Translations under genes and position numbers: made by a program | In this document: in pieces, positions 63,830 to 64,000 of the stretch | Numbering within the stretch: the first letter of the stretch is position 1 | Layout of the letters: every line of letters begins with the position of its first letter | Notes under the pieces: generated by a model | The model's database searches: none | What the model saw: only the letters and a program-made list of their open reading frames with translations | Told to the model about the DNA's origin: nothing | Assembly: GCF_037890675.1 (NCBI RefSeq) | Contig: NZ_CP149574.1 | Location: 1,550,001-1,614,000 of the forward strand | Reading direction: 5' to 3' | DNA length: 64,000 nt | DNA from: Methylovirgula sp. 4M-Z18 | GTDB taxonomy: Bacteria; Pseudomonadota; Alphaproteobacteria; Rhizobiales; Beijerinckiaceae

Positions 63830-64000
63830 GGAACTATCGGCGAATTTGTGTGCATGCATAATAAGTATAGAAGCGTGCCAGGCGCAGCAACATCGCTGCG
63901 TCTTCCTCCTGCCGATTTGCTGGGCCAAGAACCTGCGCGCAAAGTTAACCTTTCCTAAAGATCTCACTCGCCCGGTCGGGTAAGAATCGCTAAGCTCGCG

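Overview
The window is a high-GC chromosomal stretch of an alphaproteobacterium, most likely of the order Hyphomicrobiales (Rhizobiales). The evidence is the gene families (TIGR02301, CGNR, DUF1127, PlcP-type lipid phosphoesterase, a giant growth-pole-ring-like protein, type-2 ferredoxin-NADP reductase beside an adrenodoxin-type ferredoxin), the dapA-smpB and lepB-rnc pairings, frequent GTG/TTG starts, and RIME-like and 'cgtcattgcgag' intergenic repeats. The family cannot be fixed from sequence alone; Beijerinckiaceae or Methylocystaceae-like is a guess. No rRNA, tRNA, CRISPR array or intact transposase was seen.

Layout. 0-7 kb: the end of a NitT/TauT-type ABC ATPase, an MFS exporter divergent from a LysR regulator, thiD, two small conserved or hypothetical genes and an HtrA-type protease. 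7.5-12 kb: an orphan CoxL-like molybdenum hydroxylase subunit, then a two-gene minus-strand unit, plcP plus a GT4 glycosyltransferase, preceded by a near-consensus PHO box; this reads as a phosphate-starvation membrane-lipid remodelling operon. 12.4-17.2 kb: a sulfonate-sulfur operon ssuA-D-C-B plus a flavin reductase with a consensus-like promoter; ssuC carries an in-frame insertion made of two inverted RIME-like repeats. 17.4-20.7 kb: katG, a rhomboid protease and a small membrane ORF. 20.8-22.2 kb: a small foreign patch bounded by a 144-bp duplication of the 3' end of smpB, holding an AT-rich membrane-protein gene and the tail of a HigA-like antitoxin gene. 22-24 kb: dapA-paiB-smpB operon.

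24.5-35.4 kb: an unusual GT17-GT2 fusion glycosyltransferase, a soluble lytic transglycosylase, two tandem signal peptidase I genes followed by rnc, an XRE-cupin regulator and two MFS transporters. 35.5-39.3 kb: an Mla/MCE lipid-transport operon (STAS-MlaE, MlaF, MlaD, auxiliary lipoprotein), convergent with folC. 40.7-47.5 kb: a single gene for a ~2243-residue membrane-anchored coiled-coil protein with two repeat regimes (22/44-residue and nineteen exact 29-residue repeats), the best candidate here for a homologue of the Agrobacterium Growth Pole Ring protein. 47.7-49.3 kb: ferredoxin and ferredoxin-NADP reductase. 49.4-53.4 kb: an XRE-cupin regulator whose start codon lies in the loop of a perfect 13-bp inverted repeat, a co-translated small protein, msrQ, DUF1127, a GcvA-like LysR regulator and an SRAP protein. 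53.4-64 kb: two RNA methyltransferases, an Fe(II)/2OG oxygenase, a GlcD-type FAD dehydrogenase, two alpha/beta hydrolases (one without its nucleophile serine), a CGNR regulator, xseB, a lipoprotein, pdxH-nudix-TIGR02301 and a membrane protein.

Several neighbourhoods concern the envelope: lipid remodelling (PlcP-GT4), lipid transport (Mla), protein export (two LepB), peptidoglycan turnover (Slt), and polar growth or cell shape (giant ring-like protein).
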